A stretch of 64,000 nucleotides of DNA from Dyadobacter sp. SG02. GTDB taxonomy: Bacteria > Bacteroidota > Bacteroidia > Cytophagales > Spirosomataceae. The notes beneath the pieces were generated by a model. It had not been told where the DNA came from, did not search any database, and saw only the letters and a program-made list of their open reading frames with translations. This document shows, one piece after another, positions 36,110 through 44,565 of this stretch. The first letter of the stretch is position 1. Every line of letters begins with the position of its first letter. The DNA lies in assembly GCF_900109045.1 (NCBI RefSeq), contig NZ_FNYL01000001.1:1-64000 (forward strand), read 5' to 3'. The translations under genes were made by a program, and so were the position numbers.

Positions 36110-36318
36110 CAACAAGGAAAGGATGGGTGTTCTGGCTTAGTTAAATGATTGAATGACTGAATGATTGAATGACTGAATATTTTCTATTCACTCATTCACT
36201 CATTCGCTCATTCAACATTATCACTTCACAGTTGCGCGACAGCTCGTTATTTCCACCACATGGGTGGCCCCGACGATTCCCCCGGAATGCGTTGATACGC
36301 AATCCCTTTTCCTGTTGG
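36110..36318 (-). ncRNA. Divergent, less canonical cobalamin riboswitch facing cobB
   Basis: On the minus strand the sequence has GGGGGAATCGT, a small extension hairpin (CCAC-CCAT-GTGG), GGTGGAAATAACGAGCTGTC and GCGCAACTGTGA, which fit the cobalamin core order GGGAA / GGTG-AAA / GCTGTC / GCAACTGTGA, with TCGT pairing with ACGA. The 3' end reads AAGCCAGAACACCC, close to the B12-box AGCCAGAAGACC. The ends CAACAGGAAAAGGGAT and ATCCTTTCCTTGTTG pair to close the structure. The CACTGG/GGGAAGG segments are missing, as in type II cobalamin riboswitches. It points towards the cobB operon. Confidence 0.65.
36149..36215. repeat. Hairpin of GAATGAnT octamer repeats inside the third riboswitch
   Basis: Four GAATGAnT-type octamers on one arm (36149-36179) face four on the other (36185-36215); 27 of 31 positions pair around a 5-base TTTTC loop. 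The same octamer occurs in the peripheral arm of the other two cobalamin riboswitches. Confidence 0.85.
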
Positions 36319-36347
36319 AGAAGTATGTTAAAGAACTTTTTGTGCCG

Positions 36348-36355
36348 TAAAGTTA
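36348..36355 (-). promoter_or_regulatory. Candidate -7 element of the cobB-facing riboswitch
   Basis: TAACTTTA on the minus strand matches TAnnTTTG at all but the last base and lies 30 bases upstream of the riboswitch 5' end. It faces away from the perfect -7 element at 36400. Confidence 0.4.
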
Positions 36356-36399
36356 GTGGTATTCGGCTATTTTTCTGGTTTATCTCCGACAAAAACGCC

Positions 36400-36407
36400 T
36401 AGCTTTG
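36400..36407 (+). promoter_or_regulatory. Promoter -7 element of the btuB riboswitch transcript
   Basis: TAGCTTTG, a perfect TAnnTTTG, ends 13 bases before the plus-strand riboswitch begins, the expected distance for a transcript starting at the aptamer. Confidence 0.6.
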
Positions 36408-36420
36408 CACATTCATTGGT

Positions 36421-36604
36421 TCGCGCCTTCCAGGGTGCGATTAAAAGGGAATCCGGTGCAAATCCGGAGCAGTACCCGCTGCTGTAAGTTCACAAAACGA
36501 TGTCCTGGCAAATGCCACTGGGATTTGAATGAGTCAATGATTCGCACATTCACTCATTCCCCCGGGAAGGCGCCAGCGATCTGAACGAGCCAGAAGACCT
36601 GCCG
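36421..36604 (+). ncRNA. Cobalamin riboswitch upstream of cobalt permease and btuB
   Basis: All conserved blocks are visible in order: AAAAGGGAATCCGGTGCAAA, TCCGGAGCAGTACCCGCTGC, TGTAAG, GCCACTGGGA, GGGAAGGCGCC and the B12-box GAGCCAGAAGACCTGCC. Between GCCACTGG and GGGAAGG lies an arm of GAATGAGT octamers. It should switch off the permease and btuB when cobalamin is abundant. Confidence 0.95.
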
Positions 36605-36655
36605 TTGAATAATCCGGTTTTGCTTTCGGGAAGAAAGGCAAGAGGAAACGGCAGG
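36598..36655 (+). promoter_or_regulatory. Expression platform with alternative pairing
   Basis: CCTGCCGTT at the riboswitch 3' edge (36598-36606) is perfectly complementary to AACGGCAGG (36647-36655). Between them sits a hairpin TTGCTTTC-GGGAA-GAAAGGCAA (36620-36641). Pairing of the first and last segments would compete with closure of the aptamer, a plausible switching mechanism. Confidence 0.5.
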
Positions 36656-36723
36656 CTGCATCGTGGCCGCGCTACTCCCTGCATTCTCCCATAAGTTATT
36701 TGCTAATTTATGCGGAAATCCAA

Positions 36724-37398
36724 ATGATTCAGTATCTGCTTATTGACTCCCTGCTCCTCGGCGTGCAGCATTCCTTCGAACCCGACCATATGGCTGCGGT
36801 TTCGGTCCTTGCCACTGAAGAAAACAAAAGCCCTTCCGAACCCGGCCTGGCCCAACGGGGCCCGGCCAAACGGGGCCCGGCCCTCCGGTGGAAGCTGATC
36901 TGGCGATCGTCGCATTGGGCGCTGGGGCATTCGTTAACATTGATTTTATTTGCCGTCCTGGTGCTTTTGCTCAAATCCACGATGTCGCTGCACATTGCCG
37001 ACCGGGTCGAAATGCTGGTTGGGCCATTGATGATCTGGCTGGGCGTGCTGGCGATCCGGCGTAATTTTAAAACTGAAAAGCCCACACCTGTTGCAGGGCA
37101 GCGCAAGGTAAGCCGTTCGTTCTGGGTGGGAATGGTGCATGGCCTCGCAGGCACGGGCGGGGCGTGTGCGGTGGCGCTTACACTCGCCGCGCGCGACGCG
37201 ATGACGGCCGTGTGGATCATCGTGCTTCAAAGCGTTGGTATCATCCTCTCCATGTCGGCCTATGGCTATTTCTTCGCCTTTTCCGTGGGCCGTTTTGCCG
37301 TAAAGCGCGAGCGTTTCCTGATGATCGTCAATTACCTGGTCGGAGCATTTTCGATACTGATCGGCGCGATAACCCTTTTCGAATCATTTCAATCTTAA
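36724..37398 (+). CDS. NiCoT/UreH-like cobalt or nickel permease
   Basis: The 224-residue membrane protein has the metal-binding signature of nickel/cobalt transporters, HSFEPDH (H-x4-D-H), in its first helix at about residues 15-21, and a second helix with SSHWALGHSLTLIL. About six hydrophobic segments follow, plus a Lys/Gly/Pro-rich cytoplasmic loop (GLAQRGPAKRGPA). Cobalt is the likely substrate because the gene lies behind a cobalamin riboswitch and directly before btuB. ATG 36724 was chosen over a TTG at 36700. Confidence 0.8.
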   Translation: MIQYLLIDSLLLGVQHSFEPDHMAAVSVLATEENKSPSEPGLAQRGPAKRGPALRWKLIWRSSHWALGHSLTLILFAVLVLLLKSTMSLHIADRVEMLVGPLMIWLGVLAIRRNFKTEKPTPVAGQRKVSRSFWVGMVHGLAGTGGACAVALTLAARDAMTAVWIIVLQSVGIILSMSAYGYFFAFSVGRFAVKRERFLMIVNYLVGAFSILIGAITLFESFQS

Positions 37399-37400
37399 CA

Positions 37401-39590
37401 ATGCATATTCCATTTTACCAGCCCGCGCGTATCACTATTGGCGGATTAATACTCTCTTTTTTAGCTATTTACGCAGTATCCGCACAAGAAACCAGCACGG
37501 ATTCGTCGGGTAAAAAACTGCTTGATCCCGTCGTGGTAACGGCCACCCGTTTTGAAACTAAAAAAGAAAAGATCGCCCAGAAACTGGACATTATTTCCAA
37601 AGAAGATATTCAAATGACGCCGTCCACCGACCTGACCGACATTGTCAGGAAAACAGCGGCCGTAGATGTGATCCAGTATCCCAACTTGTCGTCCGGCATC
37701 GGTATCAGGGGCTTTCGTCCGCAGTTTTCAGGGTTAAACCAGAGGACCTTGCTGCTGATCGACGGTCGTCCTGCCGGCGCTACCAATCTTTCGCAGATCA
37801 ATTTGAATGGTATCGAACGGATTGAAGTACTGAAAGGTCCCGCGTCGTCGCTCTATGGCTCACAGGCGATGGGTGGCGTGATCAACGTGATTACCCAGCG
37901 TTCCAAAGGCACACCGGGTGGTAACGCATTCCTGGAATATGGTAGTTTTAAAACATTGCAGGCAGGGTTGAATACCGGGGGGAATATTACTTCCAGACTG
38001 GACTACGACCTGTCGTTCAGTTACCTGGAACGATCAAAAGACTACAAAATCGGAGCGGACAACTGGCTCCGAAATGCATTCGGCTACAAGCACGCGCAGA
38101 AAAACTATACCGACCGTCCCGTGGTCGAAACCGATGAAACGACCGGTGACGGTGACCGGCGACCTTTCACGAAGCTGCATTACTTTTCCGGTGCATTGAG
38201 ACTGGGTTACCAAATCAATGATCGCTGGCGTGTGGATGTACGCGGGGAACAATTCCAGGCACGCGATGTGGAATCACCGGGTGAATTATCCTCGGGTAGT
38301 ACCGAAGCCAGTACCAAAGACGTCGACCGCCAGGCCATCGATGTTTCGTTAACCGGGCAAATCGGGCATCACAGCCCGAGCGTGAAAGTGTATGCCTCCG
38401 GGGAGAATACGAAAAACTACACGGAAAATGTCTCCGGCAAACCGGTGATACCATTCCGTTCCGCGCAGGGGCATAATGCGTGGAAAGGCATTCAGGTGAA
38501 GGACGTCTGGAAGCTCGGCCAACATTCGTTGATATTGGGCTACGATTACCTCAATGCATCTACCAACAGCCGTCGCTGGACCAACGACACTACCGAGCGC
38601 GCGCCTACCCAGCCCGAATACGCATTGATTTCCAGCGCATTCTTCGCACAAGCCTTACTGAATGTCGACAAACTTACCCTGCAACCCGGCATCCGCCTCG
38701 ATCACATTACCTTCGACGTACGCGAAACGCCGCTGCTGCCAACTTACAAAGCCGGTAAAAAAACGACCCCGTTCACCAGTCCCAGTCTGGGCATTACCTA
38801 CACCCTCCTGCCCTCGTTACGTGCGAAGGCCAACATCGGCCGGGCATTCGTTACGACCGATGCATACAGCGTGGCAGGGTACAACGAAATCCGCGATTCG
38901 AAAGGCCGCATTGCCGTCACAGCCGGCAACCCCGATCTGAAAAACGAAAGCAGCCTGAGCTGGGACCTGGGCCTTGATTTTAACAAACCGCAATCCGGTT
39001 TCGCGGCTAACGTGACTTTTTACAGTACAAAAGTCGAAAACCGTATTGCCAAGATCATCGAAGTCGTGAACGAGCCGTTGGAGAATGGCGACGTTATCAC
39101 TTCCCGTGCCACGTTCGTCAACGCGGCAGACGCGGAAATCACCGGCCTTGAAACCGAACTATCCTATGATTTCGGAGCAAAAAGCGACTACCGCTATTCC
39201 CTCAAAGCATTCTGGAACGGTAATTCCATAATCAAAGCCAAGGAGCTCATCGTAGGCACCGACGCCTCCGAAGTACGCCGCGACATTCAGAACGTCGCCC
39301 GCAATACCTTCAACTTTGGATTGGCTTATGATAATTTGAAATGGCTGCAACTACGGATATCAGGAAGGGCCGTCGGCACGAGAAAGGATATCGATTATAC
39401 CGATCCTATCAACCCGGAGATCGAGTATCCGCAATACATGGTCCTCGATTTAGCCGCCCAGTTCAAAATTTCGGGCGGACATACCATTGCATTAAAACTG
39501 AACAATATCACGGATGAAAATTACTACGAAAAGCGCGGCTATAACCTGCCCGGGAGGGCGGTATCGGTACGGTATTTGAAGAGTTTTTGA
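37401..39590 (+). CDS. btuB: TonB-dependent cobalamin receptor BtuB
   Basis: The 729-residue outer-membrane protein has a signal peptide (residues 1-29), a TonB box near DPVVVTATR, a plug domain (SSGIGIRGFRPQFSGLNQRT, NGIERIEVLKGPASSLYGSQ) and a 22-strand barrel ending in RYLKSF. It lacks the carboxypeptidase-like N-terminal domain of SusC proteins. The cobalamin riboswitch and the adjacent cobalt permease point to a corrinoid ligand. The frame is open far upstream, but that part runs antiparallel in codon usage through the permease gene; ATG 37401 follows the permease stop by 2 bases. Confidence 0.9.
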   Translation: MHIPFYQPARITIGGLILSFLAIYAVSAQETSTDSSGKKLLDPVVVTATRFETKKEKIAQKLDIISKEDIQMTPSTDLTDIVRKTAAVDVIQYPNLSSGIGIRGFRPQFSGLNQRTLLLIDGRPAGATNLSQINLNGIERIEVLKGPASSLYGSQAMGGVINVITQRSKGTPGGNAFLEYGSFKTLQAGLNTGGNITSRLDYDLSFSYLERSKDYKIGADNWLRNAFGYKHAQKNYTDRPVVETDETTGDGDRRPFTKLHYFSGALRLGYQINDRWRVDVRGEQFQARDVESPGELSSGSTEASTKDVDRQAIDVSLTGQIGHHSPSVKVYASGENTKNYTENVSGKPVIPFRSAQGHNAWKGIQVKDVWKLGQHSLILGYDYLNASTNSRRWTNDTTERAPTQPEYALISSAFFAQALLNVDKLTLQPGIRLDHITFDVRETPLLPTYKAGKKTTPFTSPSLGITYTLLPSLRAKANIGRAFVTTDAYSVAGYNEIRDSKGRIAVTAGNPDLKNESSLSWDLGLDFNKPQSGFAANVTFYSTKVENRIAKIIEVVNEPLENGDVITSRATFVNAADAEITGLETELSYDFGAKSDYRYSLKAFWNGNSIIKAKELIVGTDASEVRRDIQNVARNTFNFGLAYDNLKWLQLRISGRAVGTRKDIDYTDPINPEIEYPQYMVLDLAAQFKISGGHTIALKLNNITDENYYEKRGYNLPGRAVSVRYLKSF

Positions 39591-39599
39591 TATCATAAT

Positions 39600-39634
39600 G
39601 CAGCCTAATCAGTTTTTTCAGCCGATTGGGCTGC
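39600..39634 (+). terminator. Terminator after btuB
   Basis: GCAGCCTAATC (39600-39610) pairs with GATTGGGCTGC (39624-39634), 10 of 11 positions, followed by TTCTTTTG. It lies 10 bases past the btuB stop. Confidence 0.7.
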
Positions 39635-39679
39635 TTCTTTTGCAAGTTCCGCTCTTCTTGCCATTGCCCAATCAAACCC

Positions 39680-39708
39680 GGTTGCAACGAACGGTATTCG
39701 TTGCAACC
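39680..39708. other. Perfect 12-bp stem-loop after the first susD gene
   Basis: GGTTGCAACGAA-CGGTA-TTCGTTGCAACC is a perfect 12-bp inverted repeat with a 5-base loop, 10 bases past the susD stop on the minus strand. It has no T-tract, so it may stabilise the 3' end of the susCD mRNA or act as a weak terminator. Confidence 0.4.
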
Positions 39709-39717
39709 GCCTGCTCA

Positions 39718-41214
39718 TTAGTATTTATCCCACCAGTTCTTCACCCCCTTACTATTTCTACCTCCCAATTTTTCCAAGGCGGTACGGTAATGCGTGCCGT
39801 TGAGGGATGCTTCTACAAATGGGTAAGTCATCCGTTTGGAGATGTCGGTAACGTCCGGGTCGAGGGAGCCGTCGGCGGGGAGGGCGAAAATGGCTTTGCC
39901 GGTGATGGGGTCTTTAAAATCGAGGCGGAGGCGTTCGAGCCAGCCCTGAATACCCTGCGTGTACATCGCGATCCATTTCTGAGAACCGATGCTATCCTTC
40001 CATTTGGCAGCGTTGTAGGGCACTTTTTTGAGATAAGCGGTAATGTTCTCCTCGCGTATACCCGCGAAGCGCAGGGATGCCGCAACGCCTTCCTCGTAAT
40101 ACTGGGCTGCGGTTCCCGTTAGCCCTACTTTCAACTCCCGGGCCTGGATCTCGGCGAGCATGAATTTCACCTCGGCCAGGTCGAGCCAGATCGTCGGTGC
40201 GGTGGCTCCTACGGCATAACCGGACGGCAGGCTCACGAGCGTCGGGTCGCCATTGGAGCTGGCGTCGCTGTTTTCCTGGCCGTATACTTCGCCCACGTAA
40301 TTAGTGGTATTCAGCAGCGGCTCCGCGAAAACGGGCAGCCGGGGGTCGTTGTAGAGTTTGAGATAATCGATAAAAGGCTTCGACATCGAGAAATCCACGC
40401 GCACTTTGAACGACTGGTTCATCGGGTTGTTGTTAGGCGGAGAAGGCAGCCAACGGAACAATGCACTTTGTTCCTGGGTACTGATAATGCCGCCATTCGC
40501 CGGATCGAGGGACTTCTTGATAGCTTCTGTTGCCTCGGCCGGTTTCACGTCGATCATCCGCAGGGCAATGCGCAGACGGAGCGAGTTGGCGAAGCGCTTC
40601 CAGGCATTCACGTTACCGCCATACAGGACGTCGCCGCTGGTGTAGGTCGGCTCGGCGGCGTCCAGGACCTTAACCTGCTCGTCCAGCGTAGCCAGCAGGC
40701 CCGCGTAAACCTCCTCGCCCGTGTTGTACGAGGGCGTCACGTCGTCGGCATCTAATGCTTCGCTGTACGGAATGGGGCCGCCATAAATGTCGGTAAGGAA
40801 ATGGTAGGTGTAGGCTTTCATGATCTCCGAAATGGCTATCCGGTTTTTGTAGCCGGGCCATTGAGATGCCTGCTCTATTTTTTGCCCCTCGTGCAACTCG
40901 TTCAGCACGTCGGTGTAAAACGTGTTCCACATGATCTGGTTGGTATTCTCCCGGATCTGGTAACGGCTTTCGTCGGAATAATAGGTCGACGACCAGTATT
41001 GCGCATAATACATTCCGAAACGGCCATTGTTCCACTCGTCGGTAATATTGTTGGAAAAATTGTATTGCGCATTGGTGAGCAGCTGCGCGGAAGTGACGTC
41101 TGTCGCCCGGTTTGGGTCCTTGTTTATTTCCTCAAAACCGTCCGTACAGGCCAGCACCGAGGTCAGAAGCAGCGTGCTGGTGATTTTCCTGAAATTTTTC
41201 ATAGCTGTTTTCAT
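39718..41214 (-). CDS. SusD/RagB-type outer-membrane lipoprotein (SusD-like_2)
   Basis: SusD proteins cap SusC channels and capture the substrate at the cell surface. The 498-residue product has a lipoprotein signal with VLACTDG, then the family start FEEINKDPNRATDVTSAQLL, which marks the SusD-like_2 branch. TPR-like helices follow, with IMKAYTYHFLTDIYGGPIPY and WKRFANSLRLRIALRM. It begins directly after the susC stop. The substrate cannot be predicted from sequence; SusD-like_2 proteins are not limited to glycans. Confidence 0.9.
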   Translation of the reverse strand: MKTAMKNFRKITSTLLLTSVLACTDGFEEINKDPNRATDVTSAQLLTNAQYNFSNNITDEWNNGRFGMYYAQYWSSTYYSDESRYQIRENTNQIMWNTFYTDVLNELHEGQKIEQASQWPGYKNRIAISEIMKAYTYHFLTDIYGGPIPYSEALDADDVTPSYNTGEEVYAGLLATLDEQVKVLDAAEPTYTSGDVLYGGNVNAWKRFANSLRLRIALRMIDVKPAEATEAIKKSLDPANGGIISTQEQSALFRWLPSPPNNNPMNQSFKVRVDFSMSKPFIDYLKLYNDPRLPVFAEPLLNTTNYVGEVYGQENSDASSNGDPTLVSLPSGYAVGATAPTIWLDLAEVKFMLAEIQARELKVGLTGTAAQYYEEGVAASLRFAGIREENITAYLKKVPYNAAKWKDSIGSQKWIAMYTQGIQGWLERLRLDFKDPITGKAIFALPADGSLDPDVTDISKRMTYPFVEASLNGTHYRTALEKLGGRNSKGVKNWWDKY

Positions 41215-44200
41215 TTAAAATCCGAAAGAAACATTCACGCCCATCGAGCGTACGGACGGTAAAGCACCGCCTTCCAGTCCCTGCCAGTTGGAAATGGAAT
41301 TGGTAACCGCGGTAGGGTCTACGTGCCTGGAATTTGATTTGATTAACCAGAGATTCCTCCCCGTGAGCGCCACCCGCACTTTGCTGAATGGCGTTTTGGA
41401 AATCCATTCCGAAGGCAGGCTGTAACCCAGGCTGAGCTCGCGCAGGTAGATGTAACTGGCATCGATCACATCTATGGAATTGATATTATAACCGCCGTTC
41501 CCGTTGCTGCTGAAATGGTCGCGCGCATCAATGGTCACGTCGTTGGGCGTGCCGTCCTGCTTCACGCCCTCGGCAATGATACCGTCTTCCCGAATGCTTC
41601 CGACAGCCGTTTCTTCGAGGATACCCGTCTCACGACCAAACATTTGCGTCGTCGAAAAGAAGCTGCCACCCTTTTGAAAATCTACGAGTGCCGAGAGGTT
41701 GAAGCCTTTGTAGCGGAAAGCATTGATCACCCCACCGGTAAACGACGGCAGCACCGAGCCTAGCACCTTCTGCTCTTCGGAGCGCAGGTATACCCCGTCC
41801 TCGTTCACGACCTTTTGCCCTTTTTCATTATACACAAAATCATAACCCACAATGGAGCCGAACGACTCGCCTTCCCGCGCTTCGAGTTGCACTGCAAACG
41901 ACGCATTAGCCAATACCATCGTTTTCTGGTCGGTGGTAAGCCTTACGATCTTGTTGTTATTCTTCGCCCAGTTGAGCGTAATGTCCCATTTGAAGTTCTC
42001 CGTCGAAACCGGCGACGCATTGAGGCTCAATTCAATGCCCTTGTTTTCAAGCAGACCTGCATTTACGTATTTGTAAGTGGCGCCCGTAGCAGCCGAACGG
42101 CTCAGCGGGATGATCTGGTTACGGGTACGACGGTTGTAGTACGACAAGTTGAGTCCTAACCGGCTGTTCAGCACTTTCAGTTCGGTACCCAATTCGTATT
42201 CCGAGGTAATTTCCGGTTTCAGGTCCGGGTTAGGTAATGTATTAGGCACCGCCACGCGCGAATCCGTACCGAATGGCTGGTAGAGCAGGTATGCGAGCGT
42301 CACGTTGTACGGATCGGTGTCGTTCCCCACCTGCGCGAGTGCCGCGCGGAGTTTCAGGAAATTCAGCCAGCTGGCATCGATGAGACTGGATGCGATCCAC
42401 GACACCGAACCCGAGGGATAGAAATACGAGTTATTTTTCACTGGCAACGCCGACGACCAGTCGTTCCGGGCGCCGAGGTCGAGGAAAAGTAAATCCTTGT
42501 ATCCCAATGAAGAGCTGGCAAATACCGAGTTAATGCGCTTTTTGGTTTTCAAATCGGTGATGTCCGGCCGTCCCATTGAGGCTTCCAGACTGAACACATT
42601 CGAGCTCAGGCCATCCACCGTCTTCGAAATGAGTGTCGAGCCGGTGCGCGTCATCCGGTTCATACCCACGTTCGCATTCCAGGAAAAGTCCTTGGTAAAC
42701 GATCGATTATAGGACAATAACCCTTGAAAATTGTTCTCCAGATGCCCATACTTGTTCAGCCAATATTGCGACGTATATTGCGAGCCAATGGCCACCCGCT
42801 CTTCCTGTGTTTCAAAATAGGTATCCGTCATGTATTTGACCTCCGCGGTGAGTCCCTGCGTCAGCTGGTAACTGGCGGAAAGGTTGCCGAAGACGCGCGT
42901 CCGGCCGTCGGTTTCGTAGTTTTTGTGCCTTACCCAATACGGATTATTCGAATACCGCGGCGTGGGGTTGAACCACGAGGAGCGGTTCCAGGTAAGTTGC
43001 GTGCCGTCGGGCAGTTGGTACTCCTTCATTTTGTCGAAATCCACCTGCCGCTGGCCCCATTGTGTAAACTGCACCATCACATTCGATCCGTCGTCGCCGT
43101 AACCCGTCCCCGGCCTGCCCTTGGCCGAATGCGTTACAAAATTGGCCGCGCCCGAAATGGTCAGGTTTTTGATGGCCTGGTAGCTGGCGTTGATGCTCGC
43201 ATTATGGCGTACCAGTCTGGAATTGGGCAGGATAAATTTCTGGTCGAAGTTAGAATAGGAAATACGGTACGAGCCTTTGTCGGTGGCGCCATCAAGGGAA
43301 ACATTGTGGTTAAATGTGCCGCCTGTTTCGAAAAAGCTCCGGATATTGTTAGGCTGCGCTTCCCAGGGCACCACTTTACCAAAATCGGGATTACCGCGGT
43401 CCTTATCCCAGCTCCAGTAGGGCCGGTAAAGCTGCCCTTCGAACTTCGGCCCCCAGGATTCGTCCGTCGCATATTGCGCCAGCAGGTCATAGGAACCGAG
43501 GCCGTCATTGTCATTGTACGTCCCCTGGCGACCATCCGGAAATGCCTCGGGGTGTTCGTCGTAATAGACCCTGTTAAACTCGAAACCGCCGCCGTACCTG
43601 TTCTGATAGCGGGGCAGCTTGTACACTTTATCAATATTATAGCCAAATGAATACGAAAGGTTCGGCTTCTGCGACTTACCGCCCTTTTTGGTGGTAATCA
43701 CAATCACCCCGTTCGATCCCCGGCTGCCGTACAAAGCCGTAGCCGCCGCACCTTTCAGCACCGTCACATTGTCGACGTCGTTCGGGTTGAGGTCCTGGAT
43801 GGAGTTACCGAAATCGTAGCCGCCCGCACCGCGCTGTTGATCGAGCGAATTGGTGTTCCGGTTTTCCATCGGCATACCGTCGACGACAAATAGCGGGTTA
43901 CTATTACCGTAAATTGAATTGATCCCCCGGATATTGATTTTCGCCGAGCCGCCCATCGAGCCCGTGTTACCCGCTACCTGCACACCCGCGAGCTTGCCTG
44001 AAAGCGAATGCACGAGGTTGGCCTCCCGCACATTGCTCAGCTCTCCCCCATCGATTTTCTGCGCACCGAAGCCAAGCGATTTCTCCTCACGCCGGATGCC
44101 CAATGCGGTTACCACCACTTCGCCGAGCTGCCGCGTGTCTTCTGCCAATGCAATATCCAGTTTCGAACGGCTGCCCACTTTGACTTCCTGCGTTTGAAAC

Positions 44201-44430
44201 CCGATATAACTGAAAACCAGAACCGTAGTATCACCGACAACTTTAATGGAATACGCGCCGCTTCCATCCGTCTGCGTGCCGGTATTCGCGTTTCTGACCT
44301 TGATATTAACCCCCGCCAGCACGGTGCCGTCGTCTTGGGCGGTCACCGAGCCGGTCACCGCCCTTTCCTGTGCGATCGCATGCATTGCCGGTAGCAAAAG
44401 CATGCACCATAGTGAATAGCTATTTTTCAT
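41215..44430 (-). CDS. SusC/RagA-type TonB-linked outer-membrane receptor
   Basis: The 1071-residue protein begins with a signal peptide (to about residue 21) and a CarboxypepD_reg-like domain (VTGSVTAQDDGTVLAGVNIK and the TDGSGAYSIKV block), followed by the SusC TonB box region LGEVVVTALGIRREEKS, the plug (SGKLAGVQVAGNTG, IRGINSIYGNSNPLFVVDGM and LKGAAATALYGSRGSNGVIV) and the barrel. There is no STN domain, so no FecR-linked signalling is expected, in contrast to the second SusC in this window. The start was set at the signal peptide, not at the longer frame. It abuts its susD gene. Confidence 0.92.
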   Translation of the reverse strand: MKNSYSLWCMLLLPAMHAIAQERAVTGSVTAQDDGTVLAGVNIKVRNANTGTQTDGSGAYSIKVVGDTTVLVFSYIGFQTQEVKVGSRSKLDIALAEDTRQLGEVVVTALGIRREEKSLGFGAQKIDGGELSNVREANLVHSLSGKLAGVQVAGNTGSMGGSAKINIRGINSIYGNSNPLFVVDGMPMENRNTNSLDQQRGAGGYDFGNSIQDLNPNDVDNVTVLKGAAATALYGSRGSNGVIVITTKKGGKSQKPNLSYSFGYNIDKVYKLPRYQNRYGGGFEFNRVYYDEHPEAFPDGRQGTYNDNDGLGSYDLLAQYATDESWGPKFEGQLYRPYWSWDKDRGNPDFGKVVPWEAQPNNIRSFFETGGTFNHNVSLDGATDKGSYRISYSNFDQKFILPNSRLVRHNASINASYQAIKNLTISGAANFVTHSAKGRPGTGYGDDGSNVMVQFTQWGQRQVDFDKMKEYQLPDGTQLTWNRSSWFNPTPRYSNNPYWVRHKNYETDGRTRVFGNLSASYQLTQGLTAEVKYMTDTYFETQEERVAIGSQYTSQYWLNKYGHLENNFQGLLSYNRSFTKDFSWNANVGMNRMTRTGSTLISKTVDGLSSNVFSLEASMGRPDITDLKTKKRINSVFASSSLGYKDLLFLDLGARNDWSSALPVKNNSYFYPSGSVSWIASSLIDASWLNFLKLRAALAQVGNDTDPYNVTLAYLLYQPFGTDSRVAVPNTLPNPDLKPEITSEYELGTELKVLNSRLGLNLSYYNRRTRNQIIPLSRSAATGATYKYVNAGLLENKGIELSLNASPVSTENFKWDITLNWAKNNNKIVRLTTDQKTMVLANASFAVQLEAREGESFGSIVGYDFVYNEKGQKVVNEDGVYLRSEEQKVLGSVLPSFTGGVINAFRYKGFNLSALVDFQKGGSFFSTTQMFGRETGILEETAVGSIREDGIIAEGVKQDGTPNDVTIDARDHFSSNGNGGYNINSIDVIDASYIYLRELSLGYSLPSEWISKTPFSKVRVALTGRNLWLIKSNSRHVDPTAVTNSISNWQGLEGGALPSVRSMGVNVSFGF

Positions 44431-44565
44431 GGTATATGTGAATTGGTAAAAATACACGCGGGTTGCCTGCGGGAGGGACGCGGCAAAAGGGTGAAGCCAT
44501 GCTGCGAGCACAATGCTCCTTCGCACCGGCTGTACGACCGGTGTAAAAAATGAATGCGTTAAGTT

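Noticed and set aside
36149..36215. CRISPR-like array of short repeats
   Set aside because: The repeats are 8 bases long, have no spacers and form one hairpin inside a riboswitch arm; no cas genes are present.
36192..36392. 66-residue minus-strand frame
   Set aside because: It runs through the riboswitch and its octamer hairpin; the product has no protein character and translates repeats.
37164..37400. N-terminal extension of BtuB
   Set aside because: The frame overlaps the permease gene out of frame and lacks receptor features; the signal peptide begins at 37401.
42724..43650. 308-residue plus-strand frame
   Set aside because: It is antisense to the SusC receptor and has no recognisable domain.
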